DNA of 64,000 bases from Adiantum capillus-veneris (GCA_014529385.2 CM043954.1:3728501-3792500), one strand, 5' to 3'. Shown: positions 9,208-20,029, numbered from the stretch's first letter. Notes: generated by a model from the sequence alone, not told the origin. Numbers and translations: made by a program.

Positions 9208-9394
9208 AGGGGTATAGGCGCCTGTGCCTTGCCCGGCCGCCCAGAGTCTGGGCGCCCACTGACTTGTATACCTTATACATAGCATAAGTGTATAGGGGGC
9301 TGCTCACTCTTTGAGTCTCCCCACCCATATCTGTGTTGTGTGTCTCCTTCTCTCTCTCTTACTCTCCGTCTGTGGTGCTCCCCGATCCCCTTCA
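9208..9394 (+). repeat. Extra tandem LTR copy of the same element
   Basis: Abuts the 3' LTR and lacks about the first three bases (begins AGGGGTATAGG). It ends ...CCCCTTCA at 9,394, followed by the CATCT target-site duplication. The duplication therefore encloses all three LTRs. Confidence 0.85.
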
Positions 9395-9399
9395 CATCT

Positions 9400-11089
9400 T
9401 ACTTTGGATTCATGCATGATGCATTGCATCTTGGAGGCCTCCCTAGCTAGATCATCATCAAGGGAGCCAAGGCATGGTGGTCTACAACGGAGTCAGCCCC
9501 GCATCACAACTACTTTGTAGGTGTGGAGTTTTTTGTTTGGAGTTTGGATGTAGCACAGAAATTATATTGGTGGCATGCTTGGCTTTGAGATGAGTGGGTG
9601 CTATGGTAAATATCAACAAGGATTTGATTTCATGATATGTGACCCATTGCTTTGCTCTAAAAAATGAAGCAGAGAGGGACTCTCCAACTCCCTTGACATT
9701 GAAGATGAGGGTTACATGCCATTGCATGTCAAACCCCTTTGATGCTTAATGAACCTCACATTCTCTTCCCTCTCCAATCTCTATTTCATGTTTCCATCTT
9801 TTTTTGGCTTTTTCATCGCCTTTTTGGCACCATTGTTCAATATTTTTGTATCATGGACATAGATACAAAAAACTGGTAGATTTGTTGTGGTACTATGTTG
9901 TGGTACTATGTTGTGGTCCTATGTTGTAGGTTATGTATTGGTATCATGTGGATTTGTAAGACTTACCTCTTTCTTGTCTTATAGTGCATTGCCAGTGTAT
10001 GTTGAGGGGATGGCAAGAGCCATGGTTGTTGATGGATGATATGATGCTGACATCTGCAAGGAGCATCGAAGATGCAATATCTTTATTGACAATGAATGTG
10101 ACTTCTTGTAGTGACTAGGAGAATTGTAGCATTTGATTTTTTTGTTAATGAAAATTGTTGTATGTTGTTATTTATTTTGGCATGAGTCCCTCTTTTGGAT
10201 GCAGGATGTAATAGTTGGATTATAATTTATTTCCATGACTTTTTAAGTGTATAAACATTCTTGAGTCACATTTAAGTGCCCTTGAAAGTTTGAACCAAAA
10301 ATTATAGCATTTACGGTGGATGGATGGCTTTTCATGCTTGTATTTTTTAATATTTGATTTTTGTAGCTACCTGACAATGTTATAGAGATCCCTCAATTTG
10401 ATTTTATTCGTAATAATTTCACTTCTAATTATGCTCATGAGCTTTCTAAGAGCATGATTTTGTGGAGCTACATCTCGGTGTCAATCAAAGTTTGAAAAGA
10501 AAATTCTAGAATTGATTGTTGTTGTGGATGACAAGGTTGGGTATAGGACATTGCATATATAAGAGAGCTAATAATAACATACAATGGAACACATAACGCC
10601 ACATGAGGCATAACCATTTAGCCATTTGCTCGTGTTCTTTTTTGGTCAAGTGATCTTTCTCAAGCTATGGTGGCTCCAATAGGAGCAAGCTAGGGAGCGA
10701 GGGCTATTTTGTGGCTATGCTTGTCTGTATTTGAGGTAAACACACCTTTTTTGGTAGTATGAGCCATGCATTTGCCCACCCGGTAGGTTAGCATGAGACA
10801 AGACCCCTATTGACCCCCATTTCTATATTCCTAGGATTTTTCGAGGTTAGAGTCTCAATTTTTTGCAGCTTTTCCTATCAGTGTTCGGTTGGGGACCAAA
10901 TTTGATCCCTTGGACCAATTTTCTACAAATTTCCCTATCAATGTTCTGTTGGGGACCATATTTGATCCCTTGGACCAATTTATTAGCTTATTAGGTCGAG
11001 GTGGCAATTTTCCAGGGTTTCCCCCCATTTCATGGATGGTGGGGTTTTTATTGTGAGTCAAACAAAAAAGTGTGGGGTGTCCTTATAAA

Positions 11090-11090
<1 letters not shown>
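9400..11090. other. No gene seen; two small tandem repeats
   Basis: Spacer with no supported gene. It holds three copies of a 14-bp unit (TTGTGGTACTATG) at about 9,890-9,935. It also holds two copies of a ~60-bp unit (CTATCAGTGTTCGGTTGGGG...TTGGACCAATTT) at about 10,866-10,984. A TATA-like CTTATAAAG at about 11,081-11,089 may be the promoter of the LTR that follows. Confidence 0.5.
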
Positions 11091-11572
<482 letters not shown>

Positions 11573-11973
11573 TGGTATCAGAGCTAAAGCATGCTCGTGA
11601 ATGAGATCGATGATCTAGGTGAATTTGTGCTTATTATTGAAACAAAGAGGAGCGTATTGTTGGTTTCAACTATTTTTTACCCTCTTGGGGCTGATTTGGC
11701 ATTGATTATGGCTGATTTGGAGAAACCTCTTCATCCCAATCTGTCCTAGCCTTTTCATGTCCCCAAGTTTTCCTCGACCATGGAGTAGGGTAGAGGATCT
11801 GATATAAACTTGGTCCATCATAAAAAGGTACAAGAAGAGGTTTCCTATGATATAGAAAGTAATGATGGAGTGTACAACTCCAGGCAAGCCAAGATGAATA
11901 TGATGAAGATGATGACGACACTATGGAGATCTCGATCCTGGTTCTTCCAAAAAGGATGATGATGAGAATCCAC
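11573..11973 (+). mobile_element. Primer site and leader of truncated copia element M
   Basis: TGGTATCAGAGC at 11,573-11,584 is a Met-tRNA primer site. The leader that follows has no long frame and is cut by the LTR of element A at 11,974. I could not find the continuation of M on the far side of A. Confidence 0.6.
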
Positions 11974-12201
11974 TGTTGGAATTAGGGTTGCAAGAAAACA
12001 CACACAGCTTGGAGAAAATGAAGGAAGCTCAATTCACACAACAGAGAGTGTATTACTTAGTGTGCAATGGAAAGATGAGATAGCCCTAGAGTAATGGGCG
12101 TATATACAATGCACGGGGAAAAAACCTCGTAGTGAGGGAAAAAATGCCCCAGTGGTCCTAAGTGTGTACTCACACATCATTAGCACATGTATATGGTAAC
12201 A
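11974..12201 (-). repeat. 3' LTR of element A
   Basis: On the minus strand it begins TGTTACCATATACATGTG and ends CAACCCTAATTCCAACA, the signature of this family. Next to it (12,202-12,211) lies a C-run that is a G-rich polypurine tract on the coding strand. Confidence 0.9.
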
Positions 12202-12278
12202 AACCCCCCTTGGGAGTGATGCGGTGAACTAGAGCTGGCACATAGAGTATAGGGAAGTGCCATGCTCTGAGGACATGA

Positions 12279-14894
12279 TCAGTCCACAAATAGGAGTAAG
12301 CCCAAAACTTTGCGGAAAGCTTCAAACTTCTCACAAGACAATGCCTTTGTGAAAAGATCTGAAAGGTTGTCGTGTGTTGGCACATAAGCCAAGTTGATCT
12401 CTCTTACTGAGAGCCTCTCCCTGACATAGTGGTAATGCACCTCAATGTGCTTTGTGCGAGCATGAAAAACTGAGTTCCTCATAGCTGCCAATGTGCTCCG
12501 ATTGTAAGTGTAGATAGTATTGGCAATGTCTTGTCCAATACCCAAATCATCCATAAGAGCCAGTTCACATGAGCAGCAGGTTCGCAACCAGCTGCAAATT
12601 GGTTCCCGCTAGAAACTGTGTGCTTTTAGTTCACATGGTCGCGAAAAAACGAGGCAAAAAGGAGCTTTTGTTTCCGAATACTCATCCCGATAACCAAAAC
12701 AGGCGTGTTGACTGCACGATCGTTTGTCTTTTTCGCAGTTGCACTCTCGCTTCACCCCCAAGAGGTGGAGCAAGACGGCAACTAGTTCGCAACCACGGAC
12801 CGGGAACTAAGCAAGAAACCCACCATGTAAATAGAATTAATTGGCAACCGGTTGCACACATGTTGCCAACCAGCACCTCACGTGAACTGCACCTAAGGCG
12901 TCTGAGCCATACACACTCAACCGTAGTTGTGAAGACTGCCATGCACTCAGCCTCACAACTAGCAGTGGCCATAGTAAGTTGCTTCTTGCTCAACCATGAT
13001 ATGCATGAACTACCAAGCATGAAACAAAAACCACTTGTGGACACTTGGGTGCCAAAACAACCAGCCCAATCTGAGTCCAAAGAGCATGTAAGTCTAGCAA
13101 CAATGATCCCCCTCTTGGGATAAAACAAGCCAAGATGTAAAGTGCCACTCAAGTAGCAAAAAATCCTCTTGACAGCCTGCCAATGCTTTGACCCTGGGCT
13201 ATGCATAAATTTGCTAACCTGTGAGACTGCAAACTAAATATTCAGCCTTGTGTTACATACATAAATAAGGCAACCGACAGCAGTTTGGTAAACAGTGACA
13301 TCGGTAGGATCATTAGCATCATGGAGACTCAATTTCAAACATGTTTCCATGGGAGTGGCAATAGATTCACAATCCTCAAGTCCAAACTTACATAGAAATG
13401 TCTCTATGTAACTTGTCTAACACAAGGCAATACCACCATCACAATACTTAAACTGTATATTCAAGTAATGATGAAACATCCCCAAATCTTTTATCATGAA
13501 AGTGATTCCAATCAGCCTTAAATTCAGCAATATGTCTCTCATTTGGTCCAGTTATCAGCAAATCATTCACATAGAGAACCACAATCAGAATTACATCACC
13601 CTCACTCTTTACATACAATGTGCTTTTATTTGGACTGTTATTACGAAAGCCTCATTTGACCAAATGAGTGCCAGCCTTCTCATACCAAGCACAAGGAGAT
13701 TGCTTCAACCCATATAAAGCTTTCTTACATTTTCACACTTTATCTTCCTGCCCTTTAATGACAAGACCGCGAGGCTGCGTTACATAAACTTCCTCAAATG
13801 TGTCACCATTCAAGAAAGCATTAATAATGTATGACTGATGTACATCCCAACCAAAATGAGCTACCAATGCACATAGACAACGCACAATAGTCATACAATG
13901 TGGGATCAAAAGTCTCTTCATAATCTATGCCTTTTTGCTATGTGCATAACCCATTGTAACATCCGGCTTGCATTTCGATTGGTAAACCCACTTCATACCA
14001 ATGGCCTTTTTTCCAAGAGGGAAATCATATAAATTCCATGTGTCATTTTTCTATAAGTGCATCATATTCTGATTGCATGGCATCCATCTAATTTTTTGAA
14101 TTTTTGTGCTTCATCAAAAGATAGAGGTTTCTAAACATCACATAAGCTTGGACACAGCCAAAGCATAAAAATCTGCTGCATAAGATACATGGCAAGAACC
14201 TGAATGAGTACAACAAGACATAGGTGCATCCAATTTCCTGTCACACAAAGTATGCACCAGCCATTTTGGCATACCTCTAGCCTGCTCATTCTCACCCCTT
14301 TCCTCATCAAGTACATCTACATCATCAGGAATAGGCTGATTTGTAATATTTTCAAAAACCCCCATAGGCTATACATTTGCCTCAATGGAATTTACATTCA
14401 AACTTCCACTACTGAAAGAAGCAACAAAGTTTCATAAATGTCATGTGAGCTTACATTACTATCTCTAGTACATGACAACAAGGGCTGAATAGAATCTTCC
14501 ACAAACACAACATCGCGTGACCCAGATACGCTTTGTTTGCGGATGATACAACATGTAACCTTTGCTTTCAGCACTATAACCAACAACAATACATTTGACA
14601 ACCTTATCCTCCATTTTTTTTGTGTTGCTTTTGTGGCATCAAAGCATATGCCAAATAGCCAAAAACACGCATGTGCTCAATAGAAGGCTTTCTATCATGC
14701 CATGCTTCATATGGAGTCATAGACTGTAAATCTTTTGTAGGACACCTGTTAAGTATATAAGTGCCACACATAATAGCCTCAAGCCAAAATAAATGTGGTA
14801 AAGCTTGACTTTTAACCACACACCGTGCCATTTTCGTAAGAAATGTGTTCTTCCTCTCAGCAACACCATTTTTTTTAGGTGTATACGGCACTGT
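12279..14894 (-). pseudogene. Element A pol remnant: integrase end, reverse transcriptase, RNase H
   Basis: Pieces in broken frames. At 14,894-14,604 is the integrase end (PYTPKKNGVAERKN, catalytic Glu region). At 13,921-13,733 is RT (FGWDVHQSYIINAFLNGD). At 13,206-12,897 is the RNase H start (SDWAGCF, ASCEAE), and at 12,553-12,279 its end (LAYVPTHDNLSDLFTKAL). Stops and frameshifts are frequent, unlike in B. The RNase H part is split by the MITE at 12,557-12,893. Confidence 0.8.
12554..12896. mobile_element. Tourist/Harbinger-like MITE, 337 bp, with TAA duplication
   Basis: The MITE is 12,557-12,893, flanked by TAA at 12,554-12,556 and 12,894-12,896. The empty site is preserved in element B (CCATAAGGCGTCTG at about 15,474-15,487), which fixes the borders. 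Ends are inverted repeats: left GAGCCAGTTCACATGAG, right (reverse complement) GGTGCAGTTCACGTGAG, extending with mismatches through a GTTGGCAACC-like block. A TAA target and these termini suggest the PIF/Harbinger superfamily. It has no transposase. Open frames through it are accidental. Confidence 0.8.
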
Positions 14895-14899
14895 AGATT

Positions 14900-15126
14900 T
14901 GTTGGAATTAGGGTTCCAGAGAAACACACACAGCTTGGAGAAGACGAAGGAAGCTCAAGGCACACAATAGAGAGTGTGTTACTTAGTGTGCAATGGAAAG
15001 ATAGATAGCCCTAGAATGATGGGCGTATATACAATGCACAGGGGAAAAAACCTCCTAAAGAGGGAAAAAATGCCTCGGCGGTCCTAGTGTGTTCACACAC
15101 ATCACTACCACATGTATATGGTAAAA
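14900..15126 (-). repeat. 3' LTR of element B
   Basis: 227 bp. The coding-strand start is altered (GGTAAAA in place of GGTAACA on the plus strand). A run of C at 15,130-15,135 beside it is the polypurine tract on the coding strand. Confidence 0.92.
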
Positions 15127-15201
15127 AATCCCCCCTGGATTCATGCGGTGAACGAGAGCTAGCACATGAGTAAAGGGAAGTGCCATGCCCTGAGGACAGG
15201 A

Positions 15202-16320
15202 TCAGTCCACAAAGGGGAGTAAGCCCAAAGCTTTGCGGAAAGCTTCAAGCTTCTCACGAGACAATGCCTTTGTGAAAAGATCTGCAAGGTTGTCCTGTGT
15301 TGGCACATAAGCCAAGCTGATCTCTCCTGCTAAGAGCCTCTCCCTGACATAGTGGTAATGCACCTCAATGTGCTTTGTGCAAGCATGAAAAACTGGGTTC
15401 CTCGCATCTGCCAATGCGCTCTGACTGTCATTGTAGATAGTGTTGGCAGTGTCATGTCCAACACCCAAATCAGCCATAAGGCGTCTGAGCCATACACACT
15501 CAACCGTAGCTGTGAAGACTGCCCTGTACTCAGCCTCACAACTCGAAGTGGCCACAGTAGTTTGCTTCTTGCTCAACCATGATATACATGAACTGCCAAT
15601 CATGAAACAAAAACCACTTGTGGACACTCGCGTGTCAAAACAACCAGCCCAATCTGAGTCCGAAAAAGCGTGTAAGTCTGGCGGCAATGATCCCCCCTTG
15701 GGATAAAACAAGCCAAGATGTAAAGTGCCACTAAGGTAGCGGAAAATCCTCTTGACAGCTTGCCAATGCTTAGACCCTAGGCTATGCATAAATCTGCTGA
15801 CCTGTGAGACTGCAAACTGAATATCCAGCCTCGTGTTGCATACATAAATGAGGCAGCCAATAGCAGTTTGGTAAAGAGTGACATCAGCAAGATCACCAAC
15901 ATCATGTAGACTCAACTTCAAACCTGTTTCCATGGGAGTAGCAATAGGTTTGCAATCCTCAAGTCCAAACTTACATAGCAATGTCTCTATGTAACTTTTC
16001 TGACACAAGGCAATACCATCATCACAATGCTTAAACTGTATACCCAAATAATGATGCAACAGCCCCAAATCTTTCATCTTGAAAGTAGCATTCAGATCAG
16101 CCTTAAATTCAGCAATATGTCTCTCATTTGGTCCAGTGATCAGCAAATCATCAACATAAAGAACCACAATGAGAAGTACATCACCCTCACGCTTTACATA
16201 CAATGTGCTTTTTGTTGGACTGTTACGAAAGCCTTGTTTGACCAAATGAGTGTCAGCTTTCTCATACCAAGCACGAGGAGATTGCTTCAACCCATACAAA
16301 GCCTTGTTACATTTGCACAC
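15202..16320 (-). CDS. Element B pol, C-terminal part: reverse transcriptase core and RNase H (372 aa)
   Basis: Starts in the RT palm with CNKALYGLKQSPRAWYEK and holds the catalytic LYVDDLLITG. It then has the connection (YHYLG-type LLHHYLGIQF, GCLIYV, HWQAVKRIFRYLSGT) and RNase H with DSDWAG, SSCEAEY, DSQSAL and VPTQDNLAD, ending LLPFVD. All key RNase H and RT aspartates seen here are kept. It is the continuation of 17,721-16,357 after a TAG at 16,359-16,357, so the Met at 16,320 is not a real start. Confidence 0.9.
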   Translation of the reverse strand: MCKCNKALYGLKQSPRAWYEKADTHLVKQGFRNSPTKSTLYVKREGDVLLIVVLYVDDLLITGPNERHIAEFKADLNATFKMKDLGLLHHYLGIQFKHCDDGIALCQKSYIETLLCKFGLEDCKPIATPMETGLKLSLHDVGDLADVTLYQTAIGCLIYVCNTRLDIQFAVSQVSRFMHSLGSKHWQAVKRIFRYLSGTLHLGLFYPKGGSLPPDLHAFSDSDWAGCFDTRVSTSGFCFMIGSSCISWLSKKQTTVATSSCEAEYRAVFTATVECVWLRRLMADLGVGHDTANTIYNDSQSALADARNPVFHACTKHIEVHYHYVRERLLAGEISLAYVPTQDNLADLFTKALSREKLEAFRKALGLLPFVD

Positions 16321-16356
16321 TTTGTCCTCTTGTCCTTTTATGACAAAACCGCGAGT

Positions 16357-17721
16357 CTACGTTACATAAACTTCCTCAAATATGTCACCATTCAAGAAAG
16401 CAGTAACAATGTCTGATTGATGTACATCCCAACCAAAATGAGCTGCCAATGCACATAGAAAACTCACAGTAGTCATACGACAAGTGGGAGCAAAAGTCTC
16501 TTCATAATCTATGCCTTTTTGCTGTGCATAACCCTTTGCAAAAAGTCGAGCCTTATGGCGATCGATCTCACAATCCGGCTTGCGTTTCAACTTGTAAACC
16601 CACTTCGTACCAATGGCCTTTTTGCCAGGAGGCAAATCACATAAAGTCCATGCGTCATTTTCTATAAGTGCATCATATTCTGATTGCATGGCAGCCATCC
16701 AATTTTCTGAATTTTGTGCTTCATCAAAAGTCAGAGGCTCCTCAACATCATGTAAGCTAGACACAGCCAAAGCATAACAATCTGATGCATAAGATGCATG
16801 GCGAGAGCCTGAACGAGTACGACTAGACAAAGGCGCATCCAATTTACTATCACGCAAAGTGTGCATCAGCCATTTTGGCATACCTCTAGACTGCTCATTT
16901 TCAGCCCTTTCCTCATCAAGGACATCATGTACATCTGCATCAGTAATAGGCTGATCGAGAACATTTTCAGAAACCCCCATAGGCTGTACATTTGCCTCAT
17001 TGGAACTTACATTCGTATTTCCACCACTGAAAAGAGGCAACAAAGTGTCATAAATGTCCTGTGAGCTTACATTACTGTCTCTAGTACATGACAGCAAGGG
17101 CTGAACAGAATTTTCCACAAACACTACATCCCGTGAAACCAGAATACGTTTTGTTTGCGGATGATACAACCTGTAACCTTTGCTTTCAGCACTATAACCA
17201 ACAAAAATACATTTGACAGCCTTATCATCCAATTTTCTGCACTGCACTTGTGGCACCAAATCATATGCCAAACAGCCAAAAACATGCATGTTCTCAATAG
17301 AAGGTTTTCTATCATGCCATGCTTCATATGGAGTAATAGACTGCAAAGCTTTCGTAGGACACCTGTTAAGTACAGAAGTGGCACACATAATGGCCTCAAG
17401 CCAAAAAGAATGCGGCAAAGCTTGACTTTTGACCATACGTCGTGCCATTTCCGTCAGTGACCTGTTTTTCCGCTCAGCAACACCATTTTGCTGAGATGTA
17501 TAAGGCATTGTACATTGGTGTTTTATCCCACGACTAGCCACAAATGCATTAAATTCATGAGACATATACTCCCCCCCTCGATCGGAACGGAGGGTGCCCA
17601 TAGTACATTTCGAGACATTTTCAGCCATAGCCAGAAATTGTTTGCAGCACATAAAAACTTCGGACTTCGCTTTAAGCGGAAATACCCATGCATGCCTAGA
17701 GTAATCATCAATGAAAGTCAC
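16357..17721 (-). CDS. Element B pol, middle part: integrase core and RT N-terminal half (454 aa)
   Basis: Begins TFIDDYSRHAWVFPLKAKSE. Integrase Asp is in LRSDRGGEY and the Glu in QNGVAERKNRSL, completing the D,D35E triad begun upstream (LVHSDVCGPM). The copia integrase end follows (VFGCLAYDL, KCIFVGYSAESKGYRL), then the RT start (WVYKLKRKPD, RHKARLFAKGY, FAPTCRMTTVSF, DIVTAFLNGD). It ends at a TAG after EEVYVT; the related copies have CAG (QPRG) there, so this is a C-to-T nonsense change. Confidence 0.9.
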   Translation of the reverse strand: MTFIDDYSRHAWVFPLKAKSEVFMCCKQFLAMAENVSKCTMGTLRSDRGGEYMSHEFNAFVASRGIKHQCTMPYTSQQNGVAERKNRSLTEMARRMVKSQALPHSFWLEAIMCATSVLNRCPTKALQSITPYEAWHDRKPSIENMHVFGCLAYDLVPQVQCRKLDDKAVKCIFVGYSAESKGYRLYHPQTKRILVSRDVVFVENSVQPLLSCTRDSNVSSQDIYDTLLPLFSGGNTNVSSNEANVQPMGVSENVLDQPITDADVHDVLDEERAENEQSRGMPKWLMHTLRDSKLDAPLSSRTRSGSRHASYASDCYALAVSSLHDVEEPLTFDEAQNSENWMAAMQSEYDALIENDAWTLCDLPPGKKAIGTKWVYKLKRKPDCEIDRHKARLFAKGYAQQKGIDYEETFAPTCRMTTVSFLCALAAHFGWDVHQSDIVTAFLNGDIFEEVYVT

Positions 17722-17724
17722 GAA

Positions 17725-18897
17725 TTACAGGTAATTGCCCAAGGACGGAGTTTGCATGGGCCCACAAACATCACTATGCACAAGCTGCAACCTGCATGTG
17801 GCCCGAACTGAACCATCCTTTGGAAATTTAGAACGCTGCATTTTACCCAAAATACAGCCTTCACAAACATGTTTGACAGGTGCTTCAAGAGGCGGCAAAG
17901 AAGCAACCATATCAGATTTCTGCAAACGCAGCAAACTGGCAAAATTCAGATGACCAAAACGTGCATGCCAAAGTTTTGCATCTGAAATAGCCCTTGAATC
18001 TGCAACATCATTTGAAAAATTTTGTCCACACTTGTCATACAAAGTGAGCTTATACAGCCAACGGCACAAAAGGCCAGATGCAACAATTTCATCACCAAAA
18101 CTGAGATCGTGAACTGTACATCTGTCATCCACAAATTTGACTACAAGTCCAAGTCTAGCAAGTGCGGATACAAACAAGAGATTCTTCTTGATCCCAGGTA
18201 CATAAAGTGCATCAACAAGTGTGAAGGAACTGCCATTAGCAGCAGTGAGCACAATCTTTCCAACTCCTTGAACTGGATAAGAGGCGTTGTTCGCACAAGT
18301 GACGGAATTCCCATGAGGGACTGACTCGAGAGAGGTAAACAATTCACGATGTGGGGTAATGTGCTTTGTAGCACCACTGTCAAAATACCACACATGTGCA
18401 TCTACAGCAACTGACAAGCATGCATCATGGACAGCAAGATTGTAAGTGCACTCTGCGCTAAAATCCCATTCTGCATCAACATCAGCATTACATTCTCCTT
18501 TCACAGAAGACTCAACAATGGCTACACTTGTAGTGGAACCAGCATTTGCAGTGGAACCACCCTCTTTCTTCTTAGCCTCTTTGGCCTTCAACTTAGGACA
18601 CGACTTGATCAAGTGATCATTGGCTTTACAATAATGGCAACGCATCTTCTTTTTGCCCTTATCACCAGAATTGCCAGACGAAGTGTTGCCAGCAGAAGCA
18701 TTAGGAACACAATTTTTGCCACTCGCAGCAGAACCATAAGAAGTGGATTCATTACTCTTACCACCCTTTCTTTGAGAAGCAGTAAAAGCCTGTTCAACTG
18801 CATGCTGCCTAGTCCTGTTTTTTCTAGAAAGTGACTCTTGCAACAGCAATGTGCATAATGCATCAAACTTGACAACTTCAGGATTTCCTTGGGTCAT
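17725..18897 (-). CDS. Element B gag C-terminus, protease and integrase zinc domain (390 aa)
   Basis: Residues about 85-98 are the CCHC knuckle CHYCKANDHLIKSC. The protease core is WYFDSGATKHITPHRELF, with intact DSG (18,381-18,373). The GAG-pre-integrase part has an LWHARFGHLNF...CEGCILGK zinc-binding arrangement (H-x3-H, C-x2-C). The frame stops at TAA 17,727-17,725 just after SLGNYL; the equivalent codon in related copies is TAT (Tyr), so one base change split the polyprotein. It is preceded by the gag N-terminal part in another frame. Confidence 0.9.
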   Translation of the reverse strand: MTQGNPEVVKFDALCTLLLQESLSRKNRTRQHAVEQAFTASQRKGGKSNESTSYGSAASGKNCVPNASAGNTSSGNSGDKGKKKMRCHYCKANDHLIKSCPKLKAKEAKKKEGGSTANAGSTTSVAIVESSVKGECNADVDAEWDFSAECTYNLAVHDACLSVAVDAHVWYFDSGATKHITPHRELFTSLESVPHGNSVTCANNASYPVQGVGKIVLTAANGSSFTLVDALYVPGIKKNLLFVSALARLGLVVKFVDDRCTVHDLSFGDEIVASGLLCRWLYKLTLYDKCGQNFSNDVADSRAISDAKLWHARFGHLNFASLLRLQKSDMVASLPPLEAPVKHVCEGCILGKMQRSKFPKDGSVRATCRLQLVHSDVCGPMQTPSLGNYL

Positions 18898-18943
18898 AAG
18901 TCTCCAAGCACTAGCAAAAGTCTGGTAGGAATCTGGTAAGGCA

Positions 18944-19444
18944 TCAAGAGCAGTCTACACAAGGGAATTGTCTGACACTAGCAAGGAAAGTGTCCATATC
19001 ATCTTCCTCATGCATAATCTTCGACTCCAGCTCTTTACGCAGCAAAGCAATTTTAGCCTCATTGCTGCTTGCATAAAGACTTGCTAAAATATCCCAAGCC
19101 TGTTTTGAAGATTTTGTTGAACGGATGTGAGGAACAATGGTGCACTTCACAGACAACGCAATCAATGCATGAGCCTGCGCATCCTTAACATCCCAACGCG
19201 CTTGTTCTGCCGTAGGCAAAAAAACTCTAACAGCTGCAATCCTTGCAGCAAGACCTGCAACATCCTCAACATCGCCTACATCCTCAGAACCAGGACATAC
19301 ATCAATGACCTGCACAATGTTCCAGACACCCTTTGACACAAGAATATGTTGCATCATATAAGACCACATAGGGTAGTTGTCCCCATCCAACCTGTCCTCA
19401 GCAGCAAACATCTTGAACACATCTGTGTTGTTGTTGTCAGCCAT
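18944..19444 (-). CDS. Element B gag, N-terminal part
   Basis: The ATG at 19,444-19,442 starts MADNNNTDVFKMFAAEDRL. It continues with LDGDNYPMWSYMMQHIL, VWNIVQVIDV and the UBN2-like KQAWDILASLYASSNEAKI and ALLRKELESKIMHEEDDM. The longer upstream Met is ignored because MADNNN follows the leader as in element A. A frameshift after DTFLAS removes the frame before the knuckle, so gag is split in this copy. Confidence 0.85.
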   Translation of the reverse strand: MADNNNTDVFKMFAAEDRLDGDNYPMWSYMMQHILVSKGVWNIVQVIDVCPGSEDVGDVEDVAGLAARIAAVRVFLPTAEQARWDVKDAQAHALIALSVKCTIVPHIRSTKSSKQAWDILASLYASSNEAKIALLRKELESKIMHEEDDMDTFLASVRQFPCVDCS

Positions 19445-19784
19445 GGTCAATGTTGCACCTGATGTGAAAACTTCCCGAAAATAGGAGAAACAGAGTGGGA
19501 ACAACCTTTTCTATATAGAACAAACCGTAGAAGGCTATAAGGCACCTGTTATGTAGAAAACGGTACTGACAAAAATTCTGCACAAAATGACGAAATAGCC
19601 TGTGCAGTACTGCCTGTAGTGGAAACGGAGGCCGAAATGAGCCCAAATCAAAATTCTGAGCTCTTCGAGCTCGCCCAAAATTTTTGTCGACCTGCAAACG
19701 CTCGCCAAAGCTCACTGAAATCGGAGAAAGTGAGCAGGCGTGTGCTAGAGAAGCTGGTGACTAAGCGCGGGAGGACGTGACATG

Positions 19785-19797
19785 CTCTAATACCAAT
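19785..19797 (-). promoter_or_regulatory. Primer-binding site of element B
   Basis: On the minus strand ATTGGTATTAGAGC follows the LTR end. It is one base off the Met-tRNA consensus TGGTATCAGAGC. Confidence 0.75.
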
Positions 19798-20024
19798 TGT
19801 TGGAATTAGGGTTGCAGAGAAACACACACAGCTTGGAGAAGACGAAGGAAGCTCAAGGCACACAATAGAGAGTGTGCTACTTAGTGTGCAATGGAAAGAT
19901 AGATAGCCCTAGAGTGATGGGCGTATATACAATGCACGGGGGAAAAAACCTCCTAAAGAGGGAAAAAATGCCCCGGCGGTCCTAGTGTGTTCACACACAT
20001 CACTACCACATGTATATGGTAACA
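19798..20024 (-). repeat. 5' LTR of element B
   Basis: 227 bp; plus-strand edges TGTTGGAATTAGGG and ...ATATGGTAACA. A TTGTATATAC stretch on the coding strand may be its TATA box. The AGATT duplication follows. Confidence 0.92.
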
Positions 20025-20029
20025 AGATT

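Larger units (their letters stand above)
5766..9394 (+). mobile_element. Non-autonomous Ty1/copia-type element with three LTR copies
   Basis: Bounded by the perfect 5-bp target-site duplication CATCT (5,761-5,765 and 9,395-9,399). Order: LTR, tRNA-Met-type primer site, gag start, zinc knuckle, protease, a novel Glu/Ser-rich stretch, a remnant of the RT/RNase H border, LTR, and a second abutting LTR copy. Integrase and the reverse transcriptase core are absent, so it must have depended on another element for movement. The internal part is GC-richer than its flanks. Confidence 0.85.
14900..20024 (-). mobile_element. Nearly complete Ty1/copia element B (5,125 bp), nested in A
   Basis: Flanked by the perfect duplication AGATT (14,895-14,899 and 20,025-20,029). 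Both LTRs are 227 bp and differ at about six positions, so the insertion is fairly recent. It holds gag, protease, integrase, reverse transcriptase and RNase H in copia order. It is inactive as read: a gag frameshift and two in-frame stops in pol. It sits in the integrase region of element A, a relative. Confidence 0.93.

Noticed and set aside
12569-13123. 184-aa plus-strand frame
   Set aside because: It is antisense to the RNase H part of element A and runs through the MITE.
13496-17811. Several plus-strand frames of 60-130 aa
   Set aside because: They are antisense to the A and B polyproteins, whose frames carry the conserved motifs.
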